From DATGUN01 sp035301285 (GTDB lineage Bacteria; Bacillota; Bacilli; Bacillales; Amphibacillaceae): a stretch of DNA of 64,000 nt. The notes beneath the pieces were generated by a model. It did not search any database and had not been told where the DNA came from. It saw only the letters and a list, made by a program, of their open reading frames with translations. This document shows positions 25,270-34,367 of this stretch, in pieces; position 1 is the stretch's first letter, and every line of letters starts with the position of its first letter. Location: contig DATGUN010000007.1 of NCBI GenBank assembly GCA_035301285.1, positions 186,001 through 250,000 on the forward strand. The letters run 5' to 3'. The translations under genes were made by a program, and so were the position numbers.

Positions 25270-26835
25270 TTATTTCACTCCAACCGTGTTTTCAATCATG
25301 ACTCCATCCAAGGACCATGTTTTAGCTTCTGTTATTTTAACATCAACAATTGATCCGATCGCTGCCCTTGGACCTTTGAAGTTGACCAGTTTATTTCGTT
25401 CGGTATACCCTGCAAGTACATCGGGATCCTTTTTGCTTTCACCTTCAACAAGAACTTTTACCGTTTTATCTTGATATGTTTTCATGGACTCGGCCGACTG
25501 TTTATTCACCAATTCATTCAAACGGTATAAGCGTTGTTTTTTTACGTCTTCAGGGACATCATCTTTTTTACGTGCAGCAGGCGTTCCCTCGCGTGGTGAA
25601 TATATGAATGTATACGCCGCTTCAAAACCGACTTCCTCAACAAGTGATAAAGTCTCCTCAAACTGTTCTTCTGTTTCATTCGGGAAACCGACGATAATAT
25701 CGGTTGTCAAAGTTGCATGAGGCATTGCTGTCCTGATTTTATCAACGAGTTCCAAATACGATTCCCGAGTATATTTCCGGTTCATCTTTTTCAAAACTTC
25801 GCTGCTTCCAGATTGAACAGGTAAATGAATATGATCAAGCAAATTACCGCCTTTGGCCAAAACGTCAATCAGGCGATCATCAAAGTCCCGTGGATGTGAT
25901 GTCGTAAACCGAACGCGTGGGATATCTATTTTATGCAAATCATCCATCAAGTCTCCGAGTCCGTAAGCCAGATCTTCAAAATCTTTACCATAGGCGTTCA
26001 CATTCTGACCAAGCAATGTCACCTCTTGATACCCTTGTGCAGCGAGATGCCGCACTTCTTGGATAATATCCTCCGGACGTCTGCTTCGTTCTTTCCCGCG
26101 GGTCATCGGAACGATACAATACGTACAGAATTTATCACATCCATACATGATATTGACCCACGCCTTTATTTTACCTTTACGGGCTTTAGGAAGATTTTCA
26201 ATAATATCGCCCTCTTTAGACCATACCTCTACAATTTTTTCCTTGCTGAACATGGCCTCTTTCACTAAATGCGGCAGACGATGGATATTATGTGTACCAA
26301 ATATCAAGTCGACGTGCTGATGTTTCTGGAGAATGCGGTTGACAACCGATTCTTCTTGTGACATACAGCCGCATACACCAAGAATCAAATCGGGTTTTTC
26401 CAGTTTTAAAGGTTTCAAATGCCCAATCTCCCCGAATACTTTATTCTCGGCATTTTCCCTGATGGCACAGGTGTTGAGAAGGATGATATCTGCTTCATCC
26501 GTATCAGCAGTCGACTCATATCCCATCTCTGTTAAAATACCAGCCATCACTTCTGTGTCATGCTCGTTCATTTGACATCCGTACGTACGAATAAGGAATT
26601 TCTTGCCCGCTCCGATATTGTTCATATCTTCTGGTATATTAAAGTCATAGTGGACTTCGATTTTATCACGGCCGCGCTTTCTTGCTTTATTTATATTAGG
26701 TGGTTCATAGGTTGTTTCGAAGTATTTAGCAAAATCAGCGCTCGTTTTTTCACTTAATGGCTTCTGATCACTCGTGTTCCCTTTCGGATTGACTGGTTTG
26801 ATATGTGCTTGTTCTTTTCGTTGCTGTTCATTCAT
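25270..26835 (-). CDS. miaB: MiaB, tRNA-2-methylthio-N6-dimethylallyladenosine synthase
   Basis: 521 residues. The N-terminal MTTase domain supplies one set of cysteines (TYGCQMNEHD, LNTCAIRENA, GVCGCM). The radical-SAM cysteines are in YGCDKFCTYCIVP, and a TRAM domain lies at the C-terminus (about residues 445-510). It inserts sulfur and a methyl group into i6A37 made by MiaA. An N-terminal extension of about 65 charged residues is like that in other Bacillaceae. AAAGGAG precedes the ATG. The tdh-kbl pair found beside it in B. subtilis is absent. Confidence 0.96.
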   Translation of the reverse strand: MNEQQRKEQAHIKPVNPKGNTSDQKPLSEKTSADFAKYFETTYEPPNINKARKRGRDKIEVHYDFNIPEDMNNIGAGKKFLIRTYGCQMNEHDTEVMAGILTEMGYESTADTDEADIILLNTCAIRENAENKVFGEIGHLKPLKLEKPDLILGVCGCMSQEESVVNRILQKHQHVDLIFGTHNIHRLPHLVKEAMFSKEKIVEVWSKEGDIIENLPKARKGKIKAWVNIMYGCDKFCTYCIVPMTRGKERSRRPEDIIQEVRHLAAQGYQEVTLLGQNVNAYGKDFEDLAYGLGDLMDDLHKIDIPRVRFTTSHPRDFDDRLIDVLAKGGNLLDHIHLPVQSGSSEVLKKMNRKYTRESYLELVDKIRTAMPHATLTTDIIVGFPNETEEQFEETLSLVEEVGFEAAYTFIYSPREGTPAARKKDDVPEDVKKQRLYRLNELVNKQSAESMKTYQDKTVKVLVEGESKKDPDVLAGYTERNKLVNFKGPRAAIGSIVDVKITEAKTWSLDGVMIENTVGVK

Positions 26836-26975
26836 AACGAAACTCCTTTCTCCATATATTCACTATTATATCTATATGTATTTGTTCCTTCATGACAGTT
26901 TATCCCTATCTTCCCATTAAACAACACATGTACGAAACGTGCAACTGAAAACCTTTGTTCATCATAAAATCAGTG

Positions 26976-27010
26976 CATAAAAATAGTGTCACGATTGGAT
27001 ACGCAACACT
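26976..27010 (-). terminator. Probable terminator of spoVS
   Basis: AGTGT (26985-26989) and ACACT (27006-27010), extended by a CG pair across a mismatch, form a hairpin followed by ATTTTTATG on the minus strand. The rest of the 240-base gap before miaB shows no gene. Confidence 0.45.
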
Positions 27011-27076
27011 AAAAAGATAAATGCTTATGAGTAAAATGCTTTAATATTAAAACGTTGAACGTCTAACTCGGATATC

Positions 27077-27337
27077 TCACCTTGGTTCAATAATCAATTT
27101 TATCGCTGTTCTTTCCTCATCTTCAATCATGATATCGGTAAACGCCGGAATACATATTAAATCGATCCCGCTTGGTGCAACAAACCCCCTGGCAATGGCA
27201 ACCGCTTTGACAGATTGGTTCAATGCTCCGGCACCTATTGCCTGTATCTCCGCTGTACCTTGTTCTCGTAATACATTTGCAAGTGCCCCCGCCACGGAAT
27301 TTGGATTCGATTTTGCTGAAACTTTTAATACGTCCAT
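27077..27337 (-). CDS. spoVS: SpoVS, stage V sporulation protein
   Basis: 86 residues, nearly identical to the highly conserved SpoVS: MDVLKVSAKSNPNSVAGALA, then EIQAIGAGALNQSVKAVAIA and FVAPSGIDLICIPAF. It is an Alba-like small protein needed for coat assembly and heat resistance; the molecular role is unclear. AGGAGG precedes the ATG. As in B. subtilis it follows ymdB and rny. Confidence 0.97.
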   Translation of the reverse strand: MDVLKVSAKSNPNSVAGALANVLREQGTAEIQAIGAGALNQSVKAVAIARGFVAPSGIDLICIPAFTDIMIEDEERTAIKLIIEPR

Positions 27338-27425
27338 TCCTGGTACCTCCTCTTCATTTCCTGAAATATATACGACATGATTTTTAACGGAGATGATGGT
27401 TTTGTTTGATTTCTACGCCAAGCAT

Positions 27426-28223
27426 TCACTCAAAGAAAGGATGGTCATCATTGATTAAAATACGCTCTAACTGGCTTGCTTCACCTGTGCGTTCATCAAT
27501 CGTTACCACGATACCGCTTAATTGACCATTTCCCTTTTTCTCAACTTCAAAACGTACGGGTAGCTGCGTTAAAAATCTTTTCAGGACAGCATCTTGGTTC
27601 ATCCCCAATATCCCATCATAAGAACCTGTCATCCCCACATCAGATATATATGCAGTTCCCCCTGGTAAAATACGTTCATCTGCAGTTTGTATATGAGTAT
27701 GCGTACCGACAACCGTACTTAACCGTCCACTTGTGTACCATCCCATTGCTAATTTTTCACTCGTTGCTTCGGCATGAAAGTCGAGAAAAATGATATTCGT
27801 TCTTTTTTTCGCCTCGGTGATAAGGTCATCAATGCATCGAAAGGGATCATTTAATGGCGGCAGAAATGTGAGGCCTTGCATATTGATGATGGCAACTTCC
27901 TTGCCATTTACATTAATATATACTATTCCTTTTCCGGGGGTACCTTCAGGAAAATTCGCCGGACGAATCATGTATTCCGCTTCATCGATAAATTCAAAAA
28001 CTTCTTTTTTATCCCATGCATGGTTACCTAATGTAACAACTTGGGCGCCCCACTCCAGAAACTGTTTATATATTTTTTCGGTTATTCCTTTTCCGCTGGC
28101 AGCATTTTCGCCATTCACAATCGTTATTTGCGGATGGTATTTTTCCTTTAATTTGGGCAAATATGTTTTTACCATATCTCTACCGGGTGATCCTACAACA
28201 TCACCGATGAATAATATTTTCAT
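27426..28223 (-). CDS. ymdB: YmdB, calcineurin-like cyclic nucleotide phosphodiesterase
   Basis: 265 residues. The binuclear-metal motifs are plain: FIGDVVGSPGRD, VNGENAASGKG, LGNHAWDKKE, DFHAEATSEK and GTHTHIQTAD. YmdB hydrolyses 2',3'-cyclic nucleotides and in B. subtilis influences biofilm formation and nanotube-related traits. AGGATG precedes the ATG and a TATAAT lies shortly upstream (28239-28244, minus strand). It is downstream of rny, separated by the rny terminator. Confidence 0.95.
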   Translation of the reverse strand: MKILFIGDVVGSPGRDMVKTYLPKLKEKYHPQITIVNGENAASGKGITEKIYKQFLEWGAQVVTLGNHAWDKKEVFEFIDEAEYMIRPANFPEGTPGKGIVYINVNGKEVAIINMQGLTFLPPLNDPFRCIDDLITEAKKRTNIIFLDFHAEATSEKLAMGWYTSGRLSTVVGTHTHIQTADERILPGGTAYISDVGMTGSYDGILGMNQDAVLKRFLTQLPVRFEVEKKGNGQLSGIVVTIDERTGEASQLERILINDDHPFFE

Positions 28224-28361
28224 GTTCTCATCCTATCCATTATATTAGTTCAAGTGTTTCACAATTATTTATGATTGTCAAAATTAAGATGTACCGATAT
28301 GTACGCCCTCACTAACAGCTGTAAAGCATGACATAAAAGCATCTGAAAAGGTCCTGAATAA

Positions 28362-28405
28362 AAATAAAACCGCATGAAATCAAATTGAATATAGATTCCA
28401 TGCGG
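28362..28405 (-). terminator. Intrinsic terminator of rny
   Basis: CCGCATGAAATC (28370-28381) pairs, with one mismatch, with GATTCCATGCGG (28394-28405). The minus-strand tail is TTTTATTTTTATTC. Confidence 0.82.
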
Positions 28406-28457
28406 CTTATTCATTTAATGTCGACAACATGACTGGGTTTTAATGCTTCTTGGCAAA

Positions 28458-30029
28458 CTACTTTGCATATTCGACAGATCGTGTTTCTCTGATGACCGTT
28501 ACCTTGATATGTCCAGGGTAATCCAGTTCAGACTCAATTCGTTTCCGGATGTCCCTTGCAATCCTGACAGATTCAATATCATCAATTTCATCCGGTTTGA
28601 CCATGATCCGTATTTCTCTTCCTGCCTGAATGGCAAAAGATTTTTCTACACCTGTGAACGATTCCGAGATTTCTTCCAGTTTCTCCAATCGTTTAATGTA
28701 GTTTTCCAACGTCTCGCTTCTGGCTCCCGGTCTAGCTGCTGATAGTGCATCCGCTGCAGCAACCAAAACAGAAATGATGGAGGTTGGTTCTTCATCACCG
28801 TGGTGAGAAGCAACCGCATTGATTACAACCTCATGTTCCTTGTACTTGATTGCAAGCTCTTTACCTATTTCCACGTGGCTGCCTTCTACTTCATGGTCGA
28901 TGGCTTTACCCATATCGTGAAGCAATCCGGCACGTCTTGCCAATGTCTCATCCTCACCTAACTCCGCAGCAAGCAAACCTGATAGATATGCTACTTCAGT
29001 TGAGTGCTTCAACACATTTTGTCCATAGCTTGTCCGATACTTCAGGCGACCGAGAATCTTGATCAGATCTGGATGTAGCCCGTGAACACCAACATCAAAT
29101 GTCGTTTCTTCACCAATTTCCCGAATATATTCATCAACTTCCCGTCTCGCTTTATCAACCATCTCTTCAATACGAGCAGGATGAATCCGTCCATCTTGGA
29201 CAAGTTTTTCCAAGGCTATTCGGGCAGTTTCACGACGTATTGGGTCAAAGCCGGATAATATGACCGCTTCCGGTGTATCATCAATAATCAAATCAATGCC
29301 CGTCAACGTCTCAAGCGTGCGTATATTACGCCCTTCCCGACCTATAATACGACCTTTCATCTCATCATTTGGAAGGTTCACAACAGATACCGTCGTTTCG
29401 GCAACATGGTCTGCGGCACAACGCTGTAACGCAAGCGAAAGAACGCTTTTGGCTTTTTTATCCGCTTCTTCTTTGGCGCGATTTTCAGCCTCTTTAATCA
29501 ATAACGCTGATTCATGTGATACTTCCTGTTCAATCCGATCTAAAATCACCTGTTTTGCTTGGTCGGTTGTATAACCTGAAATGCGCTCAAGCTCCGTTTG
29601 CTGCTCTTTTAACATAGCATCCACTTTGCTTTCCATTTCTTCAATTTGTTGTTGTTTTTCCGTTAACGATTCTTCCTTTCTCTCCAACAAAAGTTCTCGC
29701 TTATCAAGTGTTTCGCCTTTTCTATCCAAACTTTGTTCTTTTTGATTCAGGCGATCTTCTTGTTTTTGCGCTTCCATTCTTCTGTCTTTTAAATCTTCTT
29801 CCGCCTCTTGGCGAAGTTTATGATTTTCATCCTTCGCTTCCAGAAGAGCTTCCTTCTTAGCAGCTTCTGCATTCCTATGTGCTTCATCTACTATTTGTTT
29901 AGCCAGTGTTTCAGCACTGGAAATCTTAGCTTCAGCAATAGATTTTCGAATCAGATAACCAACAACAATACCGACGATTAGGATTAGGAGCAAAATGGAG
30001 ATGATTAAGGGATTTAAGAGATTGTCCAC
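28458..30029 (-). CDS. rny: RNase Y
   Basis: 523 residues. An N-terminal membrane anchor (about 5-25, LIISILLLILIVGIVVGYLI), a long coiled coil (about 30-190), a KH domain (GRIIGREGRNIRTLE) and an HD domain (GLLHDMGKAID, SHHGDEEP) define this membrane-bound endoribonuclease, the main initiator of mRNA decay in Bacillus. GTG at 30027-30029 is chosen because AGGAGGTG lies just before it; an ATG twelve codons upstream includes that SD. The promoter at 30141-30169 is close to consensus. Confidence 0.97.
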   Translation of the reverse strand: MDNLLNPLIISILLLILIVGIVVGYLIRKSIAEAKISSAETLAKQIVDEAHRNAEAAKKEALLEAKDENHKLRQEAEEDLKDRRMEAQKQEDRLNQKEQSLDRKGETLDKRELLLERKEESLTEKQQQIEEMESKVDAMLKEQQTELERISGYTTDQAKQVILDRIEQEVSHESALLIKEAENRAKEEADKKAKSVLSLALQRCAADHVAETTVSVVNLPNDEMKGRIIGREGRNIRTLETLTGIDLIIDDTPEAVILSGFDPIRRETARIALEKLVQDGRIHPARIEEMVDKARREVDEYIREIGEETTFDVGVHGLHPDLIKILGRLKYRTSYGQNVLKHSTEVAYLSGLLAAELGEDETLARRAGLLHDMGKAIDHEVEGSHVEIGKELAIKYKEHEVVINAVASHHGDEEPTSIISVLVAAADALSAARPGARSETLENYIKRLEKLEEISESFTGVEKSFAIQAGREIRIMVKPDEIDDIESVRIARDIRKRIESELDYPGHIKVTVIRETRSVEYAK

Positions 30030-30140
30030 GTTTTCACCTCCTATTGCTATAAAGTTTTTTCGCATAAAACATTATTGTCGGCATGTACCTTGTCCCATAA
30101 ATATATAACAATAATACGTATAATTAAATATACAACTTTA

Positions 30141-30169
30141 ATTTTAATTGTCTTGGTGTTTATTGTCAA
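30141..30169 (-). promoter_or_regulatory. Putative sigma-A promoter of rny
   Basis: Consensus TTGACA (30164-30169), a 17-base spacer, then TAAAAT (30141-30146) on the minus strand. It leaves a leader of about 105 A/T-rich bases before the rny GTG. Confidence 0.75.
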
Positions 30170-30236
30170 GGAAACGTCATAATTCAACTGAATTCGTTAC
30201 ACATCATTAATAAATGCAGTGATTATGCCGTAAACC

Positions 30237-30266
30237 AAAAAACCCCCTAACAATTCGTTTAGGAGG
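30237..30266 (-). terminator. Intrinsic terminator of recA
   Basis: CCTCCTAA/TTAGGGGG on the minus strand (30259-30266 with 30243-30250, one G-T pair) is followed by six T residues, about 20 bases past the recA stop. Confidence 0.85.
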
Positions 30267-30287
30267 TCATCTGGCCTTATTTTTAAA

Positions 30288-31340
30288 TTAAGCGTCTGAG
30301 TTATCGTTCGCTGCTTTTTCTGCACTTTCTGATTCCGCTGTTGTTTCATCCGTTTCATCCAATTCATAATACTCTCTGATAGCGTCATGTATTTCAGCCA
30401 TAATGTCTGGATTTTCTTTGAGGAATTCTTTGGAGTTTTCCCTGCCCTGGCCGAGTCTCTCGCCATTATAGGAATACCAGGCACCGCTTTTTTGGATGAT
30501 ATCCAATTCTGAACCGACATCCAAAATCTCGCCTTCCTTTGATATACCTTCCCCATACATAATATCTACCATTGCTTGTTTAAATGGTGGGGCAACTTTA
30601 TTTTTGACGACTTTCAGGCGTGCTTTATTCCCTACCATCTCGTTTCCTTGTTTAAGGGTTTCTGCACGTCGAACTTCCAACCTGACAGATGAATAGAATT
30701 TCAATGCACGTCCACCGGGTGTTGTCTCAGGATTACCGAACATCACACCGACTTTTTCCCGGATTTGGTTAATGAATATAGCAGTGGTTTTCGATTTATT
30801 GATCACACCGGATAGCTTCCTTAGCGCCTGTGACATGAGACGCGCTTGAAGTCCCACATGAGAATCGCCCATTTCACCTTCTATTTCCGCTTTCGGCACA
30901 AGTGCTGCGACAGAATCAACAACAACAATATCAACGGCACCACTTCGCACGAGAGCTTCAGCAATTTCCAAAGCCTGTTCACCCGTATCAGGTTGTGACA
31001 GAAGCAATTCCTCTATATTAACACCTAGCGCACGTGCATAAATAGGATCTAAAGCATGCTCCGCATCGATGAACGCAGCCTGTCCACCTTTTCGTTGTGC
31101 TTCAGCAATCGCATGAAGTGCGACTGTTGTCTTACCAGATGATTCCGGGCCATAAATTTCGATGACACGGCCTCGCGGATATCCACCGATTCCAAGTGCA
31201 ACATCAAGGGCCAGTGAGCCACTTGGTATCGTATCTATCTTTTGAAGTGGCTGTTCACCTAATTTCATAATTGAGCCTTTTCCAAATTGTTTTTCGATTT
31301 GTCGTAGCGCATTATCTAATGCTTGCGTTTTTTCACTCAA
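30288..31340 (-). CDS. recA: RecA recombinase
   Basis: 350 residues. Walker A GPESSGKTT (about 64-72), VVVDSVAALVPKAEIEGEMG, INQIREKVGVMFGNPETTPG and an acidic C-terminal tail are canonical. RecA pairs homologous DNA and triggers LexA self-cleavage. The start is TTG 31338-31340, set 8 bases after AGGAGG; an ATG overlapping it is out of frame and meets a stop after two codons. A LexA box and a sigma-A promoter lie upstream. It follows cinA but has its own promoter. Confidence 0.98.
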   Translation of the reverse strand: MSEKTQALDNALRQIEKQFGKGSIMKLGEQPLQKIDTIPSGSLALDVALGIGGYPRGRVIEIYGPESSGKTTVALHAIAEAQRKGGQAAFIDAEHALDPIYARALGVNIEELLLSQPDTGEQALEIAEALVRSGAVDIVVVDSVAALVPKAEIEGEMGDSHVGLQARLMSQALRKLSGVINKSKTTAIFINQIREKVGVMFGNPETTPGGRALKFYSSVRLEVRRAETLKQGNEMVGNKARLKVVKNKVAPPFKQAMVDIMYGEGISKEGEILDVGSELDIIQKSGAWYSYNGERLGQGRENSKEFLKENPDIMAEIHDAIREYYELDETDETTAESESAEKAANDNSDA

Positions 31341-31371
31341 AACATTTACCTCCTCTAATCAACTATCTCCC

Positions 31372-31400
31372 ATAATACACGTTTTTTCTTTTTTTAACAA
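31372..31400 (-). promoter_or_regulatory. recA promoter
   Basis: TTGTTA (31395-31400), a 17-base A-rich spacer and TATTAT (31372-31377) on the minus strand, about 30 bases upstream of the recA TTG. Confidence 0.7.
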
Positions 31401-31408
31401 GACATAAC

Positions 31409-31422
31409 CGAATAGATGTTCC
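31409..31422. promoter_or_regulatory. LexA box of recA
   Basis: CGAATAGATGTTCC matches CGAACRNRYGTTYC at every position but the fifth. It abuts the recA -35 element on its upstream side. Confidence 0.85.
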
Positions 31423-31523
31423 CTTTTTTTATCCGGTAATTTAAACACAAAATACCATTTTCTCACACCAAACGTATGTCAAAATCCATTTTTGTTGTTT
31501 CTTTGACATCTAAATTTATTTTT

Positions 31524-32774
31524 TCAACGTTTTGATAAAAATTGATATAACATGTCATATCCTTTTGAAACGGCTTGATTTCGAACGGCCTCTCGGTCGC
31601 CATGGAATTCGAATCCTTCCACAATGCTTTCTCCTGATGCAACGACAATACCTATATATACTGTTCCGACCGGTTTATTTTCCACACTGCCAGGGCCTGC
31701 AATACCTGTGAAACTGATACCGATAGCAGCATGCATCATTTCCCGAATATTAGCTGCCATCTCAGTTGCACACTCTTTACTGACAACGCCTTTTTCCTGT
31801 ATGGTTTCAAGAGAGACTTTTAATATATTCTTTTTAACCTCCGTATCATAACATACCAATCCACCACGGAAAACATCGGATGCACCTGAGTGTGAAACAA
31901 GACCATCCGCAAAAAGCCCCCCTGTTAGACTTTCAGCTGCTGCTATGTCTTTTCCCTGTCTCTTCAAAAGTTGAAAAATCATATCTTGCATACCCGAAAG
32001 ATCGCTGCCAACGTAATAATTGCCGATTCTTTCAAGGATAACCGATTCAATTCGTTCTATGGCTTCTTTCGCTGCTTCAGGATTTTCAGCTTTAGCGGTC
32101 AATCTGACACCGACTCCCTTTTCCTGTGCCAACGGAGCGATGGTCGGATTTGTCTGGTTGGCAATGATATCGCTCAAAAAATGTTCCAATGCCGACTCAC
32201 CAATACCGATAAAATGAAGCATTTTTGAAGTGATCACCATCTGTTCAGCAGATGCTGGATTTAAAAATGGCAGAACATCATCAGTCATCATCGCTTTCAT
32301 TTCTTTAGGAACACCCGGGAGGAATACCCATGTTTTCCTTTCGTAAGTTACAATCATACCCGGAGCCATTCCGACTTTATTCGTGATTACTTCAGCACCT
32401 TCAAATATACGCGCCTGTCGTTTATTATTTGGCGTCATATCGATATTTCTCTTGTCAAAAAACGCTCGAATATTTTTCATTGAAGGTTCATGGATTGTCA
32501 TTTCCATATGAGACAGATTTTGAAATGCTTCTCTTGTCATATCATCTTCTGTAGGACCCAGACCACCACATACAATGATCATGTCAGAACGCGAGTGCGC
32601 TTCTTTAAAAACATGTTCCACCCGAGCAAAATTATCACCTACAACCGTATGATAGAACACATTGATTCCATGAGCGGCCAACTCTCTTGAAATCCATTGA
32701 CCGTTAGTGTTTGCAATCTGTCCTAATAATAATTCTGTTCCAACGGCAATCAATTCTGCATTCATGCGTGTCAT
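31524..32774 (-). CDS. cinA: CinA, competence/damage-inducible protein (NMN deamidase family)
   Basis: 416 residues with the two CinA domains: an N-terminal MoaB/MogA-like domain (AVGTELLLGQIANTNGQWIS, VCGGLGPTEDDMTRE) and a C-terminal NMN amidohydrolase domain (AAAESLTGGLFADGL, SFTGIAGPG). It is thought to recycle pyridine nucleotides and remove damaged ones; in Bacillus it is co-regulated with recA in competence. The ATG overlaps the pgsA stop in TAATG, so the two are coupled. Confidence 0.95.
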   Translation of the reverse strand: MTRMNAELIAVGTELLLGQIANTNGQWISRELAAHGINVFYHTVVGDNFARVEHVFKEAHSRSDMIIVCGGLGPTEDDMTREAFQNLSHMEMTIHEPSMKNIRAFFDKRNIDMTPNNKRQARIFEGAEVITNKVGMAPGMIVTYERKTWVFLPGVPKEMKAMMTDDVLPFLNPASAEQMVITSKMLHFIGIGESALEHFLSDIIANQTNPTIAPLAQEKGVGVRLTAKAENPEAAKEAIERIESVILERIGNYYVGSDLSGMQDMIFQLLKRQGKDIAAAESLTGGLFADGLVSHSGASDVFRGGLVCYDTEVKKNILKVSLETIQEKGVVSKECATEMAANIREMMHAAIGISFTGIAGPGSVENKPVGTVYIGIVVASGESIVEGFEFHGDREAVRNQAVSKGYDMLYQFLSKR

Positions 32775-33352
32775 TATTTAGACCCCTTCATGACGTGCCA
32801 GTTTTTATGGAAGTACTCATAGCCAGATATAATGGTGAAAAAAGTTGCTATATATAACATGATTGTCGCAAATGGGAATCCAATATAAGAAAACGGAAAA
32901 TTATGCAACAGTAAAGTTGCTACTGCGATCATTTGTGTCGCTGTTTTTATTTTTCCCATACTTCCGGCGGCAAGTACAATACCTTCTCCCGCAGCAACAA
33001 GACGTAAGCCGGTAACCGCAAGTTCCCGACTGATGATGATGATCACGACCCACGCTGGTGCGTAACCAAGTTCTACCAATACGATCAACACAGCAGCTAC
33101 AAGGAGTTTGTCAGCCAGAGGATCTAAAAATTTGCCCAAATTGGTAATCAGGTTGTGTTTCCTCGCATAATATCCATCGACCCAATCTGTTGCTGAGGCA
33201 ACTATAAATAACATAGCGACAACAAAATGTGAAATGGGTAAATGTGTCTTGCCAATATCCCATTCACCCCAATGGAGCGGTATACTTAACAGGAGAATGA
33301 CGATGGGTATCAACAATATTCGTGATAGTGTAATTCGATTAGGTATATTCAT
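32774..33352 (-). CDS. pgsA: PgsA, CDP-diacylglycerol-glycerol-3-phosphate phosphatidyltransferase
   Basis: 192 residues with several membrane segments. The CDP-alcohol phosphotransferase motif is complete: ATDWVDGYYARKHNL and LGKFLDPLADKL carry the Asp/Gly/Arg residues of D-x2-DG-x2-AR-x8-G-x3-D-x3-D. It makes phosphatidylglycerophosphate, the precursor of phosphatidylglycerol. ATG 33350-33352 after GGGAGGG is preferred over an ATG 14 codons upstream. A large hairpin stands between ymfM and this gene. Confidence 0.97.
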   Translation of the reverse strand: MNIPNRITLSRILLIPIVILLLSIPLHWGEWDIGKTHLPISHFVVAMLFIVASATDWVDGYYARKHNLITNLGKFLDPLADKLLVAAVLIVLVELGYAPAWVVIIIISRELAVTGLRLVAAGEGIVLAAGSMGKIKTATQMIAVATLLLHNFPFSYIGFPFATIMLYIATFFTIISGYEYFHKNWHVMKGSK

Positions 33353-33373
33353 TGATCTTTCCCTCCCAAAGCA

Positions 33374-33414
33374 AGCTACAAAACCCTTCCACATTCTAAA
33401 GGAAGGGTGTAGCT
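33374..33414 (-). terminator. Two-part hairpin between ymfM and pgsA
   Basis: CCCTTCC (33384-33390) pairs with GGAAGGG (33401-33407), and AGCTACA (33374-33380) pairs with TGTAGCT (33408-33414) across a three-base bulge. On the minus strand the inner stem is followed by TTTTG. It could be a partial terminator or a processing barrier ahead of essential pgsA. Confidence 0.5.
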
Positions 33415-33426
33415 ATAACTCGAACA

Positions 33427-34350
33427 TTATTCATTTTCATTGATTAGATTAATCTTTATCTTTTGGTGAACAATTTGTTGATCAACGGGATACTCCATTT
33501 CAACCCCATTGATGGACACCTTCAGACTCGGTGCATTCCCAATATTGAGTGATACATTATCTTCATCCGAAACATCGAGTTCTACAGGAGATTCATCAGG
33601 TGTCAAATTGCTGCTATACAAACTTTCGGAGTCTGTTTTGACATCTAACCATGTTGCATCGTCAGATTCCAGTTCCAACGTCACTTCATCACCATCATAT
33701 TTGAAATCCAACTCGGATTCCGGTGAATTGCCAGACCCTTCATTGACCACTGAAAACTCAGGTTCCGATTCATCTGAATCATCATCTTCATCATTGTTTG
33801 AATCATCGGCATCTTCATCGTTTGTTGCATTTTCTCCATTATCTTCGTTATTGTTTCCTTGCTCTTCAGAATCATTGTTTGATTCCTCATCTGAATTCAA
33901 GTAGATTTCATCATTGTTATTATTGTTGTCATTTACAGGTTCATTATTATCATTTCCGGATACTTGCGTTAAATACCATGCGAAAAAGATAATTCCGATG
34001 ACCAAAAATATCACAATGATAATGGGAAAAACGGAAAAAGCCCTGGTACTCTTTTGAGTGTTCTGCTCTCTGCGTGAGCGTTGCATTTGTGTGTACTGAA
34101 CTGTGCTTTCGCTTTCTGTCGTTGGAATATCATCTTGATGCTGTTCCATAAGCACGTTCGGATCCAACCCTACCGCATTTGCATATTCTTTTATAAATGC
34201 ACGTGCATAGAACTTACCGGGTAAAACATGAAATTTTTCTTCCTCAATCGCTTGTAGATAACGCTTTTGTATCTTTGTTGTTTCTTGTAGTGTATCCAGT
34301 GATATACCTTGCGCTTCTCTAGCTTCCTTAAGCTCTGTACCTAGGCCCAT
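33427..34350 (-). CDS. ymfM: YmfM, RodZ-like membrane protein with N-terminal helix-turn-helix
   Basis: 307 residues. The N-terminal Xre-like HTH (LKEAREAQGISLDTLQETTK) and the FYARAFIKEYANAVGLDPN extension are those of RodZ. A membrane span follows (about 109-127, FPIIIVIFLVIGIIFFAWYL). Next is an extracytoplasmic, highly acidic Asn/Asp/Glu/Ser linker of about 90 residues, then a C-terminal beta-rich domain. RodZ couples MreB to the cell-wall elongation machinery. ATG 34348-34350 follows GGATGGTG. It lies 17 bases from ymfK. Confidence 0.88.
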   Translation of the reverse strand: MGLGTELKEAREAQGISLDTLQETTKIQKRYLQAIEEEKFHVLPGKFYARAFIKEYANAVGLDPNVLMEQHQDDIPTTESESTVQYTQMQRSRREQNTQKSTRAFSVFPIIIVIFLVIGIIFFAWYLTQVSGNDNNEPVNDNNNNNDEIYLNSDEESNNDSEEQGNNNEDNGENATNDEDADDSNNDEDDDSDESEPEFSVVNEGSGNSPESELDFKYDGDEVTLELESDDATWLDVKTDSESLYSSNLTPDESPVELDVSDEDNVSLNIGNAPSLKVSINGVEMEYPVDQQIVHQKIKINLINENE

Positions 34351-34367
34351 AATTAACACCATCCAAT

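Noticed and set aside
33700..33940. Repetitive tract as a possible CRISPR array or satellite
   Set aside because: The repeats are codon-level low complexity inside ymfM; there are no equal spacers or conserved repeats.
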